From Tetmemena sp. SeJ-2015 (taxonomy: Eukaryota; Ciliophora; Spirotrichea; Sporadotrichida; Oxytrichidae): a DNA stretch of 64,000 bases. Under the pieces are notes generated by a model that worked only from the letters and a program-made list of their open reading frames with translations, was not told where the DNA came from and did not search any database. This document shows positions 47,401 to 60,300 of the stretch, in pieces; the first letter of the stretch is position 1; each line of letters starts with the position of its first letter. The DNA lies in the NCBI GenBank assembly GCA_027382625.1, contig JAJKFJ010022485.1, forward strand, positions 24,507 to 88,506, read 5' to 3'. The position numbers were made by a program, and so were the translations under genes.

Positions 47401-50400
47401 AGAGCCAAAAAAGAATACTAAACTTAGAATCCAGTAGTAAGTAAAACTTTTGTACATTAATTTAATTTTAATTTGGGAAATTTTTTAAAAAGTTAAACCC
47501 ACAATTATATCTCTTATCTTTAAATTTTCATTTTTTGAGTTTTTCACACTTTATTCACTCAAACTAAGCTAAAGATGGATAAAAGGACTGTCCATAACAT
47601 ATGAAATATCAATAGAAGAATATTAAAAAGCACGATATTCCTTATGTTGAAAATTTTCTTTTATTTTGCTTAGAAAATTTTATCGTTTAATTGAGAGAAA
47701 AAACTCAGCTTTAAGCAAAGGTTAAAATATAATCACTCAATGAAGTTAATTTTATTGAATTGTTATCAAATTCATATCAAAACCTATTATATTTGTAAAA
47801 TAAATATCTTCTATCACTATTTAAATTCTTCGGTATAATATATATACTTATTTTTATATTAAATAAAATTATAAAGACATAGTTGAGCAGTAAATCGACC
47901 CTAACTTCCCTAGACATTTATTTAATTTCATCTTTTCTTGCTAACAGATGGAGAAGTAGGAAATTCAAATAAAATCATTGAACTGATCAGATAAAATAGA
48001 GAATCAATGTGGAGATGGAACCCCGGTACCCATACATATTTGACTTCCAAAAATAATAAATTAAGCGTAATCATTTTAAAGAAAAAATAAACCAGCAAAC
48101 TGTTGAATATACCTCTTTCTCAGTATTTATATACATGCTATTTTTTCTTGAATAAATTACTTTTATGCTTGTTTTAGGGGTCAAAAATGTGTGTGCCTGA
48201 GTTCCAGAGGATAGCCAAAGTTCCTTTTGCCCAAATCTATGACCGTCAATTCCTTTTATATATGTATTATTCCTTTGGAATAGGTAATTAATATATTTTA
48301 TAAATAGGGGAGCAAGTTGATTAAAACCTCATCAGGAAGTTTATACTTTAATTTGAAGACAGCGCAAGCTGGAGGAGGAAGATTCTTTCTCATAGCTGAC
48401 CCTCAACAAATAGAAAGAAAAGTTATATTATCTCTCCAGAAGAGCAATCCTCAATAAGTCATTATTATTTTACAAAATCTTGAACAACTTAAAATATAAA
48501 GATTAGAACTTCTTGATGAGAATCATAAATAAAAAATATATGGAATAAATTAAAGCAAAAAAAATAAAACAAAATGGTTAAAAGAAATTACTTCTAAGAA
48601 ACCCATATCGTAATGTTTCTATCAAAATTATAAATTCAGATTTCAATAAATTAAAATCAGCAGTCTGTTAAAAATTTATTAGGCTCTAAATTATTAATTA
48701 AGATACACTATATGAAAATATACTGGCAATTATGATCCTGCAAATTTTGATGACTGATAATCTATAAATCCCAAGGATAAAGTTTAAGTTTTCACACACT
48801 ATAATAAATTTGGTTAAAACAAATTTGAATTTTAAATGAATCAAGGGGCTATAGAAACCTTAATTGAGTAGGAATAATTGGTGCATGGAGACATTCTTTC
48901 CTTCGTCAAAACTATGGATTTAACAAATTATATAATTTAAATTCTACTGCTTCTCCTACACACTTAAGAATGACATTTGTTGATCCAAATTCAAAGTAAG
49001 AAGAAATTCAGGTCATTCAAATCACTGAAGTTCAATACGAGGCTATCAACAATCTTAAAGATTAAAAGATAGCTAGATAAAATAATTCTTATTAAAATTA
49101 AATGCTGCTGCTGAGAAAATGATATCGTCAGCTACTGATGAATAGCAGCTAGAATTATCCATAAAGTATTATCTCATCAAATTATTTTAAATAATAATCT
49201 TTAATAAATTTATAGAACAATACTAAATCTTATGCAAAAGAACTGCAATCAAAATTTATTCATTTTATAAATTTATAATAAAGAAGCTAATATAGTTTTA
49301 TAGACATTTCCTTCAAACATTTTTTCAAAAATAAATTGGGAAAATTTCTCTCTAACAGCCAAAATCTATATATTATAAGAAATTTCTATAAGTACAAAAA
49401 TATTGAAAATTGAATAAGAATTAAATTAAAATCGGAGACTTATTGAAAAATGAAATTCTTCAATAGTTAATAAAAAATTATTTCGACATTCTATTTTGAT
49501 AATCTCGTCAGCGCTTTTTGAAGTAATTGATGCACACACTTTTCTTTATCTTACTGTTTCATTTGTTTTAAAATAAAGTCGCTTATTACTCAATTGAGAC
49601 ATTTTTTTTTAATTTTTTTTTGTGCACTATTGACTATTTGTATAAGGATTTAATTAAATTTTCCAATTTTACACTGTAAAGTAATCCGTTTATCCTTCGA
49701 GGATATCAAATTAAATATATTTTGCTGAGAATTTAATAAGAAAGATATTTAATAAGACATTTAATTAAAATTGAAAAAATGAGTGGCAGTTGAAGTCTTT
49801 CAATTTGAATAATTATTATACCATTCTATTAAGCTTAATACTCTAAGACATTTGCATTCCTTCAACTTTGCGTGGGGTGCTCAGTACTAAGTTATAAGAA
49901 GCAAAAGTTGTTGTAAAAGGCAAATCGTAATATAAAGAATTTTAATAAATAATATCTTACTGCTAAGATGTGCTGTTGAGAAGAGGAATAGACATTCATT
50001 TGAATTTTTAATGAAATATCGAATAAGGTGCAGATCAGTGATGGAATCTGCTATTAAAATGCCAAGAAATTACAATTCTTAATTTATTATTTTTAGCCAG
50101 TTACTGATTTAAATCTAATTCTTAAATTTAATCTACACAGAATTCCCCAAAATAGTATAATAGAATAAGTAAGTACTTCAGGTGGTTTTATATTTACTTT
50201 AAATAAGTGATCAAGTGTGATAATTTATAGATTATTTTAGAGTTTATATTTTTCATCATTTACATTTATTTTAATCATAATTCTGAATGCTCTGTTACGA
50301 AAGAATTGTGGATGATATTACTAAAGAAATTCTATTGAGAATTATTATCTTATTTCATTTAATTTAAAGAGAAAGATTTGTGATTATGACTCTTCTGATG

Positions 50401-53265
50401 GCTTGATGATGAATGTTACTGTAAAAACTCTTGCAGGCAAGGATATAACTTTTGGTGGGAGAACCGAAGTTTACATTTCCTTTATATAAAAATTTTAGAA
50501 AAAAGTTAATGTTTGCTCTAAAACTTAACAATATCATTAAAGAGTTTTGGGGGGAGGGGATTTCCTTGACAGTAAAATTTATAGAGGTAAGAAAAAAATA
50601 TGTTTTTAGGATAATTTTCGCTCCTAAATCCGATTCCTCTAGATGCAGAGGTCTATTCGAACTACTAAGGCTTTAAATTTTAATTCTTATTCTTTCATTT
50701 AGAGGTCAACTGCGCCTAAATAAAATAGATATTTTAAGCTATTAGTTTGAAATTGTAAAAAAATGAAATTAAAGTACAATTTTAAATAGTGCAAAATTTT
50801 TATATTTTCAAAATTTTATTCATGATTCAGGGGCTAATGTTGCAATTTTTCAGCTTATACTTCTTTAGGCATATTGCTGATGTATTTTATTTATTTATAA
50901 ATTGTGCTTTAATTTCATTTTTAAAATATCAATAATATAGCTTATCTATTTTATTTAGGCTCAGTTGATCTCTAAATGAATGAATTAGGATTAAAATTTA
51001 AAGACTTCTACAACTAGAGGAATCGGATTTAGGAGCGAAAATTACCCTATAAACATATTTTTTTCTTTCCTCTTTTTATTATAAAATTTTACTGTCGAGG
51101 AAAGGCCCCCCCAAGATAATTTTTTTAAAAATGTTCAAGTTCAGACAAAAACTCAATCTCTAAACTAGCACAGCTAATATTGAGGAACTTAAATCAAAAT
51201 TAATGAAGAGATATTCTAATTCTATTTATTAACTTAATTAAATTTTCAATTTTCATAAATTTAAGGATTTAAAATGCTTTTTTATAAATTTATTTTCTGC
51301 GAAGCTCCGTAAATTTTAAATTCAAAAATTATGGCTTCAAGAAAATATTAAAAAGCGTCAATTTATTCATTAAATCTATTTAATTATTTTTTTAAAAAAA
51401 AAATAATTAAAAATTTTAGATTTTTGTTGGAAATTTCATTCCTCTAACTTTAAAATACAATGTCAGTTATTTTTCATTTTTGAAAATTTTTTTTAATTAT
51501 CATTTAAAAATATGGTTGTTATTTGTAGATAAAATTTAAAATTCTTAAAATCTTGATTAATAGATGTATTAATTTTTATGTCTGTTAATTATTTAATAAT
51601 TTTATCTTAAAATTATATAATTAGAAGTAATTTTAAAAATTAGAAAATAAAGCAAATAATTTATTAGGAAGTGTATAAAATTATTGAAATAAGAGTCTCT
51701 TAGCCATACTCCAGATCAGCAGACTTACCAAGAAATGTTTATCAAGGCTTAAAGCTCGGTCATTCATATCGGTTGATCTCTGTTGTTCCTCATTAACTAG
51801 GATATGGTGAGCAATAACTATGTTGTCAGCAAAAGTAGATGCCTTCTATCCCTTGCTCAAACGATTACTAGTCAAAGAGGAGTAAGGTTCCGCAGTTGGC
51901 ATCACCTTACAGTTCTTCATTGAAGCTTTCGTCTATTCTTTCTTAATAAGCCCCCTCTGTATAAACATAAAAATAGGATCCAGGCCATCAGTAAGTTTAA
52001 TGCCCCTCTTCTTGGAGAGTCAATCGTTTGAGCAAGGGATAGAAGACATCTACTTTTGCTGACAGAAGGTTTATGCTCATCTGATCCTAAGACCAATGAG
52101 GGACAATCGAAGCGGCTATGGATGACTGAACTCTAAGTTTTAATAACTACATCTTTGTAATTAGGTTAATTAGCACTATTGCACATTTACACTAAGAGAC
52201 TCTTAAAACTTGCTATGTTCCTCGATAAATTAAACGCTTTATCCTAATTTTCAAATTTAATTGTAATTATGTATTATCCACGAAAAAACAAATTAAACAT
52301 GCTTTTTTCCTCTCAATTTTTCATTATTTTTAAATTTTTAAAATTAGATGAATTTCTAAATCTTCAATTTCTCTATGTATAATACTTAATCGACTATTTA
52401 ATTATAAACTTTGAAAGTTTCTCAATTTATAACAATTGAAGAATTGAAAAGCCTTGTCCAAGAAGTTGAAGGAATCCCCGTGGAATAGCAAAGACTTATT
52501 TTCAATGGAAAATAGTTAGAAAATGAACGGTGCTTGAACGACTACAATATTGTCGAAGGCAGTATTGTGCACCTTGTGCTTATACTCAGAGGTGGCGTAG
52601 AATATTTAGTTCTCAAAGATACACATTATAAACTAAAATACCAATAATGTTTTAGATGAGGTATCTAGAACAGAGATGAAAATATTTATTATTAAATCAA
52701 TGCCGATCGTCTCTAGAATTAATAAATATTTTATAGAAAATCCTTGGAATCAGAGGTCAGATAGCAAAATAGTATTCTGCTCCCATGAACAGAGTGAAAC
52801 TTTACTACCTTGGAAATATATTTTTTAAATTTTTTTTTTTAATCTAATTTGAAAGATTATCCCTATTAAGAAAAATTTCGAAAACCTCGAGTAGTTCAAT
52901 TTACAACTGGACAAGCCAGAGCTCTCCTACGTTGTATGCAACTATAAGGCCGTAGTCTTTGCTTAGAATGCAAACGGTTCTTGGAGTTTTAAATACTTTT
53001 ATTTTAAGTTAGAAACTCTACATGATCCTTGCCCAAGACACATTTAAATTTAAATTAATTGGAAGCGCTTCAAGGAGTTTAAACTGAAGAGAAGCTTAAA
53101 ACTTATAAGGAGGAAATCTTATTTATAATAGAAGAATTTTTAACTTATTGACTTTAGCAGCTATCAAGATGCTTGCCAAAGACTTCTAAGAGAGCAAAAT
53201 GGAGTGGAAACTTGTGGTTGCCAAGGCCAGGAGTTTTATCAAGAAATCTTTGGGCTTAAATTATT
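44475..53265 (+). CDS. VIT-vWA protein with embedded ubiquitin-like domain, copy 1 (diverged)
   Basis: Paralogue of the gene at 57345. Visible pieces: VIT domain NDKQRKAPIPLIKLEIRGEI and [16 protein letters not shown] (44.49-44.75 kb); vWA strand YEYIFLIDRRGFYDW (46.1 kb), where the MIDAS DxSxS of the paralogue is lost; [85 protein letters not shown] then QYQILCKRTA; MLCYERIVDDITKEILLR. A ubiquitin-like domain follows (VTVKTLAGKDIT, then after a 1960 bp IES LKVSQFITIEELKSLVQEV, QQRLIFNGKQLENERCL, VHLVLILRGG). The C-terminal region has KPELSYVVCNYKAVVFAQ and [16 protein letters not shown] helix (53.2 kb). Several frameshifts and loss of MIDAS suggest relaxed function. Confidence 0.75.
44609..44637 (+). 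other. IES in VIT domain of copy 1, pointer CTCC
   Basis: 29 bp between CTCC repeats. Removal gives ETPIESMFLFPQDD in frame, aligned with [14 protein letters not shown] of copy 2, which has no IES here. Confidence 0.7.
46335..46675 (+). other. Probable IES in vWA domain of copy 1
   Basis: About 340 bp of AT-rich DNA separates FPSSVEYNQ from NDETLEEANIQ. The same point is uninterrupted in copy 2 ([17 protein letters not shown]). Exact pointer not determined. Confidence 0.6.
49263..50286 (+). other. About 1 kb IES in copy 1 carrying a dispersed repeat
   Basis: Separates QYQILCKRTAIKIYS from MLCYERIVDDITKE. In copy 2 the equivalent parts are only about 30-50 bp apart. The insert contains an inverted copy of the dispersed repeat also found at 61.7 and 62.9 kb. 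Borders are approximate. Confidence 0.6.
49724..49895 (-). repeat. Dispersed repeat copy (inverted)
   Basis: Minus-strand match to the 3' half of the repeat at 61701-62115: GCTGAGAATTTAATAA, GAGTGGCAGTTGAAGT and GCGTGGGG blocks are shared. A short forward fragment of the same family lies just upstream near 49580. Confidence 0.6.
50545..51120. mobile_element. MITE-like inverted-repeat element nested in the IES
   Basis: Arms 50545-50690 and about 50985-51120 are inverted copies: CGCTCCTAAATCCGATTCCT is mirrored, and the outer edges are G/C tracts (GGGGGGAGGGG versus CCCCCCC). The centre is about 300 bp of AT-rich DNA. It has no transposase coding, so it is a non-autonomous or fold-back type. 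Confidence 0.65.
51690..52205. mobile_element. Long fold-back hairpin element nested in the IES
   Basis: The core 40 bp at 51827-51866 is repeated in inverted orientation at 52022-52061 with one mismatch. Outer flanks (CTCATTAACTAGGAT versus CTCATTGGTCTTAGGAT, and the TAAAGCTCGGTCAT region) continue the palindrome, and GAGTCTCTTA/TAAGAGACTC mark the ends. The loop of about 155 bp is less AT-rich than the surrounding IES. Confidence 0.7.
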
Positions 53266-56200
53266 TAAACATAATATTGCAAAAACAAGTTTCACATTTT
53301 TTTAAAGCTCTCATTTATATTAATTTTAATTATTGTTGGAAAATTAATCTGCAATATTAAATGTTTGTAAATTTATCTTCATGATCAATTTTTTAAAAAA
53401 TTACAAAATAGTATATTTTATATATGAAATAAAAATATCTTATTATACTATAGCTGAGAATTTAATAAAAAAGAGAATTAAATTAATAAAGTATATATCA
53501 TTGGCAGTTGAGATATTGGGCTGAAATTATGATCATTCGATTAAGCATTAAATTCTAAGATACTTTGATCCTTGCAACTTCTTCGTAGGAGGGGTGTGTA
53601 GCGAGCTACCTCGGTCATAAATTTATGAAGTTGGCTAATTTCATGGTTGGGAGTTTGTGACTTCAAAATCTCTTAATAGACGCCCCTATCATAATGGCAG
53701 TAGAACAAACTCATAATAAAATTAAATAAGCTATAAAATGTGCCCCATATAGAGCTACTTAGTTCGTAATTTAACAGCCTAATTTATTATTTTAACATTA
53801 ATTTCCATTTTCATTTTAATTTTGACTATAATAAGATTATTAAAAATCATGGTTTAAAATAGAATTATTTGAACTTTAGTCATTAAAATCTTTAACAATT
53901 TTATAGTTTTAAAATTAAATGAGATTTGGATTTCAATTAATATAATTTTTAATTTTACAAATCTATTTTTCTTAAGAAATAAATTAAAGAAGAGATTACA
54001 ATGCATTTTATAAAATGGTAGAATAAAATTTTTAACTAAAGCACCGACAATTAAATAATTCTCGAATTCTAAGAATTTAAGTTTTTAAATTTTAAGAAAG
54101 CTCATTAAATAATTAAACTTGAGTGAGAAGTAGGTAGATAACATGATTGAAGCCACAGTTTGTTCTTTATGAAGTTGCTAGAATTTGCCTCTAGATATTT
54201 CTTAAAAGAATTCCTTTTACAAATTGCAAAAAATTTAAGTCAGTTCTTATATTTTTTTTAAAAATTCATAATTTAACTCTACTTCTAATTTAAGTTAATA
54301 ATCTACACAAATTATATTTTAATGAAATTGAAGTTAAAAATTTATTCATCAATCCTAGGTCTAAAAGCTTTGAAATTAGAAGAAATTTAAATATACCTTT
54401 CTTTTTAAGCTTTATAAAATACATATATTACATTTTCGAAATATATTTTTCTTATTTCACCTATAAATTGGATTGTATAAAATCTTTATTCTTCAAAGGC
54501 CAATTAATTTTAATTCAAAAATTATTTCGCCTTTAAGTAAATAAAAAATAATATTATTTTTCTAAAATTGTGTTTATGGGTTGGCAAATAGAAAATATGC
54601 TGGTTTTAAAATTCTGAACTATTTATAATTAAAAAGGATACAACTTTCAAATATAAGATTCAGATTATTTTTTAAATGGAAGTCTTCATACAATTTCAGG
54701 GTATAACTTATTTTAGAATTAGTTAAGAAAAAATTATTGAATCCCAAATGTTTAATAACATTTGAATTAGCTCCTATTAAAATAATATGCTAGTCTTTAA
54801 CTGAATTTTAATTATTTATTTTCTATAAATTATATTTAAATAGCTTTATGAATTATCTTATCGAACTGTAAATACTAAATATATATATCTTTAAAAATAA
54901 TAATATCTCAGATTTGTAAAGCATAGTACTTTTATTTATGAACAAATTAATTAATTTTACAAAAAGAATATTTTTAAAATATAATTTTCTAATCAAATAT
55001 ATACTTATTCTGATATCTAAAAAATTGCATATCCTTTAATTCTTTCTGATGATAAAAACTAGTATATTATTTAAGAGTTTATAAATCTTTGTTAAAGAAA
55101 AGAATTCATTTTTAGAATAATATACTGATAATGAATAAATTTTCGACCTAATATAAAAACTGCTCCAGATTAGTAATCTAAATTTAAAAGTTAACTTTTA
55201 TAGTAAATCTAGTTAAAATTTTTTTTAATTTATAAATTAAAGATTTAGGATAAAGAAAATATTTATAAGAATGATGCAAAAAAATATTTAAATTTTAAAT
55301 TGTCATTCTCTAATACTTAATTTCCTATAAATAAGAATTTTTGATTATTTTTTAATTAGTTATTTAGCTAAATCTAAATCTTCAGGTGATTTAAAATACC
55401 TTATCTCAATAAAGGACAAAGATGGAATAAAAAAGTCTCGAATAAGTCTTGCAAAGCTATATATTTTTTATAGTAAAGAGTCAATGTTTCTCATTATTCT
55501 GCAAATTTTAAATAAAATTGAGAAAAATGAATCTTAAAATAAACTTATTTAATTTCTTTGAATCACTTTGTTTAGCTTACATATTTTCTAATGTTAAAAA
55601 TTTCAAATAAAGCCATTTGGGATCACCTTATAAATTAAACCATTGACTCATCTATTAGAATGAGATTTAACAGAAATAAACCTTCATTTTATTTCTCATA
55701 TTCCTAGCAATTGCCATCATTAAGAACTTCTGTATTGGTTTACCAGCTAATCAAGCAAATCTTTGAACTGTCTAAGAACAAATAACTATAATTTTTAGCC
55801 CATCATCATTATTTTTGTTTTCTATCTCTCTACTTAGTCTTTTAAATGGGTTTTCATTCTCAAGATATATGATTATCTGCAATAGAACTATGTACTTCCT
55901 GTTGTATCCTTTTCCAGTATAGGTCCTGCTTCCATTCTTATTTTTTTCTTAAAAAATCATTTTGTGAGAGTGGTGAATATAAAGCGAGATCTTGAAAATT
56001 TATCATAATTCATTTTTTAAAAAGAAAATTTAAGAAAAAATTTAAAAGCAAGTCCCTCTTTTTATAAAAACAGGAATCTCAAAAATAGGTGGAATATTTT
56101 GAAATGAAATTTTTGAGTTAATAAATTTGTGTCTTACCTTAAATCTTTTGTCAGTTTGTGTCTTTTTATATTAATGATACAGTTTGAAGTATTTAAAGAG

Positions 56201-56590
56201 ACTTTTATTAAAAAGATTTTCAATAATTGTTATTAATTTTTTATCTAATAAATTTGTCCTCTTTGGATAGATCTTAATTTCTTCTAGATAAAAATTAAGA
56301 CTTAGGGAATTAATGATTAAATATAATAAGAATATCTGTACAATTGATTTTCCTGCTCAAATAAATTTTACTTGTGCGAGTTTTGGCTTCTCAGATGAGC
56401 GAGAGTCGCTTAAATGTTATGAGAGCGATATCACTTAAAGTAAGAGTTCTAAATGGAGTATAAATTATTGATTATAATCTGTAATTTAATGTTAGTATAG
56501 TTCTTGCCTAGGCAACTTAAACCTAATTCTTCCATCTGACACTATAATTTAAATTTTCCATAATCTACCCTTTGATAAGAAAAATAGGAC
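53266..56590. other. Long AT-rich gene-free region
   Basis: About 3.3 kb of extremely AT-rich DNA with no credible coding frame. It contains one dispersed-repeat copy near 53.45 kb. It is probably intergenic germline-limited DNA. Confidence 0.45.
53453..53600 (-). repeat. Dispersed repeat copy (inverted)
   Basis: Starts GCTGAGAATTTAATAA like the copy at 49724 and continues through ATTGGCAGTTGAGAT and the ATCCTTGCAACTTC block. It lies about 190 bp after the end of VIT-vWA copy 1. Confidence 0.55.
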
Positions 56591-56946
56591 ATGGCTGAGG
56601 GTGATTTTGGGATCATAAAATTGACTAAATAATTTAAACTCTTAAATGTCCTCAAACAGCAAAGGTATAGAAGGCATAATAGTAAAAAGACTATTACCAG
56701 ACAGCCTGAAGATTCAAAGCTTATTTACAGTATAATCACCTTCGAAAAGGGAAATGAGTCTTGAATATTTTTAGATTTTAGAAATCAATCTAGAAAAATT
56801 TTATAGAAGTTGACGAGGTATTATAACTGAAATAAGCAGACAGAAAGTTAAATGATAAGCTTTTTAAGAAGATTTAAGAAACCTCAAAATATTCACGATC
56901 TTAAGATATTATCATATCAACAATGATTTTGCATGAATTCAAATGA
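56591..56946 (+). CDS. Small unrecognised charged protein
   Basis: ATG 56591 opens MAEGDFGIIKLTKQFKLLNV, continuing through QRYRRHNSKKTITRQPEDSK and SIITFEKGNES. A second segment (about 56800-56946) reads EVDEVLQLKQADRKLNDKLF and KKIQETSKYSRSQDII, ending TGA 56944-56946. About 45 bp between them holds a TGA and must be an intron or IES. The helix-rich, charged composition is convincing, but no family is recognised. It could also be an upstream part of the following VIT-vWA gene. Confidence 0.5.
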
Positions 56947-57344
56947 CTGGCCAGAAAGTCATAGCTTTGAGAGACATAGATGCCTATTTAGAGAATTTTT
57001 TTAGCTATGAAAAATTTAAAAATATTCATTATAAATTATCTAATTCAATTTCCCCTAAAAATATTCAGATTCATTATATTTTTTTTGGTTATTTATTCTA
57101 TAATAATAATAATAAAAATTTCCATTCTAATTTTTCTAAAATATAACTTTTCTTATCTTGAATTATATCAATAATTATTTAATAAAATATTTTTTTATTC
57201 CAGTTTTCCCTAGTTAACTATGAGAGTATTTTATATTATAAACTCAAATATAATGATTTTTATTAAAATATATTCTAAATTTAATCAAATTCTTTCTATA
57301 TTACGAAACAAAATTTAAAATATTTTTTATTGAATTAGGAATTG

Positions 57345-60300
57345 AATATTTTCTCATTCATTAATGATAAGCAGAGCAAAGCTCCTATCCCATTGACTAG
57401 GGTAGAAATAACAGGAGAAGTAGTATCTCAATTGGCAAGCCTTCAAATTTATTTAATGGTCTAACACTACGTAAACATCGAAGATACGCCAATCGAGTCA
57501 GTTTACTTGTTCCCAAAAGAAACAGACTAGGTGTTTTCAAGCATGGAGATTGAGTTTACCCTTGAGGATGGAACTACACGGAAAATGTTCACTAGAATAG
57601 ACTTAAGAGAAAAAGCGGAGGCAAACTATCAAGACGCCGTGTCTCAAGGAAAGATTATTTCAATTTTTTATACATTAAATTATTAAAGACAGCTGTGATA
57701 GGTCTGTTCTCAAGAGCACAGGCGAGTATGATGAGAGTAGTTATCGGTAACTTCCCTCCTAGATCAACTTTTTTTATAACTGCAAAGGTTACTGTCAAAT
57801 TTTGCCAAAAATTGGATTTAGAGGATCTTAGCTATAGACTAGCTCTTCCTTGCAGCATTTTTAATTGATCTTTAAGTTATTTTAAAATAGCTTTGTACCA
57901 AAGTACATGGGAGACATTCAGTAATACATTCAAACTGGGGCTATGTTCAAAGGCTAGATCCCTAAAAACGATAATACAGAAGAAGAAAAACAGTCTGTGA
58001 GAAATGATGTCGAGAGTATCGTTGATCATCCCATGATAGATGTGTCGAACGACCCTTCGTCGTCTCCTTACTTATGGGATCTTACTCTAGACATTCAGTT
58101 CAAGGGGAAAGCCCAAAGAATCTCATCTAGGAATCACTCTATTAGAATCGAAGAAACCCAATCATATATCGAAGATGGATCAAGAATAAGAGTTAGATTA
58201 GGGTAAGACTATATCTAAAAATGAATTCATTGTTAATTTCATATAATATTATAAGATTAAAGAAATCATGTACCTAACAAAGACTTCATCCTCTTTATTA
58301 GAGATGACACTATTAATCAACCAGTAGCATATTATTTATGTAAATTTTAGCCATTAGCTCCGTCAATAAGCACGGGGAGAAATCTATTCTAGTTTCAATC
58401 TTGCCTGACTTGAGAGCTCCTAAGCTAAAGCAGAGATTCCTTAAGAAAATAGAAGCCATACCTTCTGGGCAGATAGATACTGATCCAGAACTCAAATATG
58501 AAGAAACTTAAGAGGAAACTGAGGCATTTGAAGCTGAAGAAGACGAGTACGTCGAGCCTAAGCTACTTGAATACGTTTTCTTACTTGATAGAAGTGGATC
58601 GATGAGCGGATAGAGAATATAACTAAATAATCTCTTCTTTTTAACTTGCGGTATAAGCTCTTCAGTTTTAAATATTTTTGTAACAGCTTTTCTTGCACAG
58701 TTTGCCAATGGGATGTAAATTCAATGTTGTGAGCTTTGGAAGCGACTATACCAAAATGTTCCCTCAGAGTGTTGAATATAACGACGAAACTCTTGAATAA
58801 GCCAATGAGCAATTAGGAAGCTTCAGTGCTGACATGGGAGGTACATTTATGAAGAGTGAAATTTATTAATTTTATCAGTACCGAGATTTTTCTTCCCATC
58901 AAGGACATCATAATTAAGATTAAATCTTACCTTATTTTTGAAATCGTAGAGCAAGAAGTAGACCAGAATCTTCCAAGGCATTTTTATTTTATGATGATTT
59001 GTACTTGCTTACAGATGGAGAAGTGGGCGATACTCAGAGCATTATAGATTTGATAAGAGAAAATAGAAAGTCTACCACAGTTCACTCCTCTAAATTTATT
59101 ATCCTTTGGAATAGGTTAATTTAATAAATAATATAATCGTTTTATAAGGTGATGGAGTTGATACTCACCTCATCAAGAAGACTTTTTATATTTTTTGTCT
59201 GCAGTTGCTGGAGGTGGTCATTTCTACTTCATTCTTGACCCCAACGATATTGAGAGGAAAGTTATTTAAGCCTTGCAAAAGGACTTTCTTGGTAAAAATA
59301 TGAATATAACATAATTACAAATAAGAAATTTATCTTGAACAGCTGATTGTGAAAGATTTGCAAATTCTTGATTAAGACTAGTAAGTGCTGGAAACTTTAA
59401 TAGAGCAGGACAACCTCTCTCATGGAGATAAGCTTTCTCTCGTCAAAATATTAGATTTCATAAAATTTTAAATTTACTTTTGATTCTGGAATCTCTGCTT
59501 CATATGTTAGAGTGAAGTTCATAGATCCGAACACTAACCAAGAATTAATTCATCTTGAGAAAATACAAGAAATTTAAAGTGAAGCTCTTGACAATAAACC
59601 TAATTATATTTCTCTTTTAAATGCTTTAATTTATTGGTAAATGTGGCAGCTCACTAATTGATAAAATCAGCCGCGAATGAGCAACTAATTGAACTCTCAG
59701 TTAAGTATTTCATAATTTATAAACTATACATATCTTAAGTTTATACTATTTTTTACAATATTAAATCCTCACATACTAAACAGCAATTATAACTTCGGAT
59801 TTAAAAATATCTGTTAAGTAATTTTCTATTTTGAATGAGTTGCTATGAACGAATTTTGGATGATGTCACCCAGGAGATGCAACTTAGATATTTATTTCTA
59901 ATTTATTATAAAATTAGAAAAGTGCCAGTTATTTCATCTATTAAGGGAGCCTCTTAGTAACTTTTTGTGAAAACACTCACTGGCAAGACAATAACTTATT
60001 AGTTTTATTATAATTCTATAAATTAAGCAGAAATTCATATAAAATTAAAAAAAATCATAAAATAAAATAAAGCGCATAATCTTTATTATTGATGAGAATT
60101 TATTCAAAAATAGAAATTAGCTATTTCAGTTCAGCTTTGATTCTCTCAAAAAGGTTTCGTACTTGAAGCGCACTTTGGAAGCTGAAATGCTGCTATTAAA
60201 ATTTAGAAAAACGGTAATTATGCTTGAGTGTCATATTAGCATCTATAGGGTATTCTCCCGTAATATGTATTCTCAAAATATTGATATAAATCGATTAAAG

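Larger units (their letters stand above)
50453..52412 (+). other. 1960 bp IES splitting the ubiquitin domain of copy 1, pointer AACTTT
   Basis: AACTTT occurs at 50447-50452 and 52407-52412. Excision joins VKTLAGKDIT to LKVSQFITIEEL, the normal ubiquitin beta-hairpin. Borders are not GT-AG. The IES contains two nested inverted-repeat elements and is at the same codon as the IES in copy 2. Confidence 0.8.

Noticed and set aside
50452..50676. Open frame beginning MVGEPKFTFPLYKNF
   Set aside because: It lies in the left arm of the inverted-repeat element inside the IES and is not supported by the right arm. Treated as non-coding repeat sequence.
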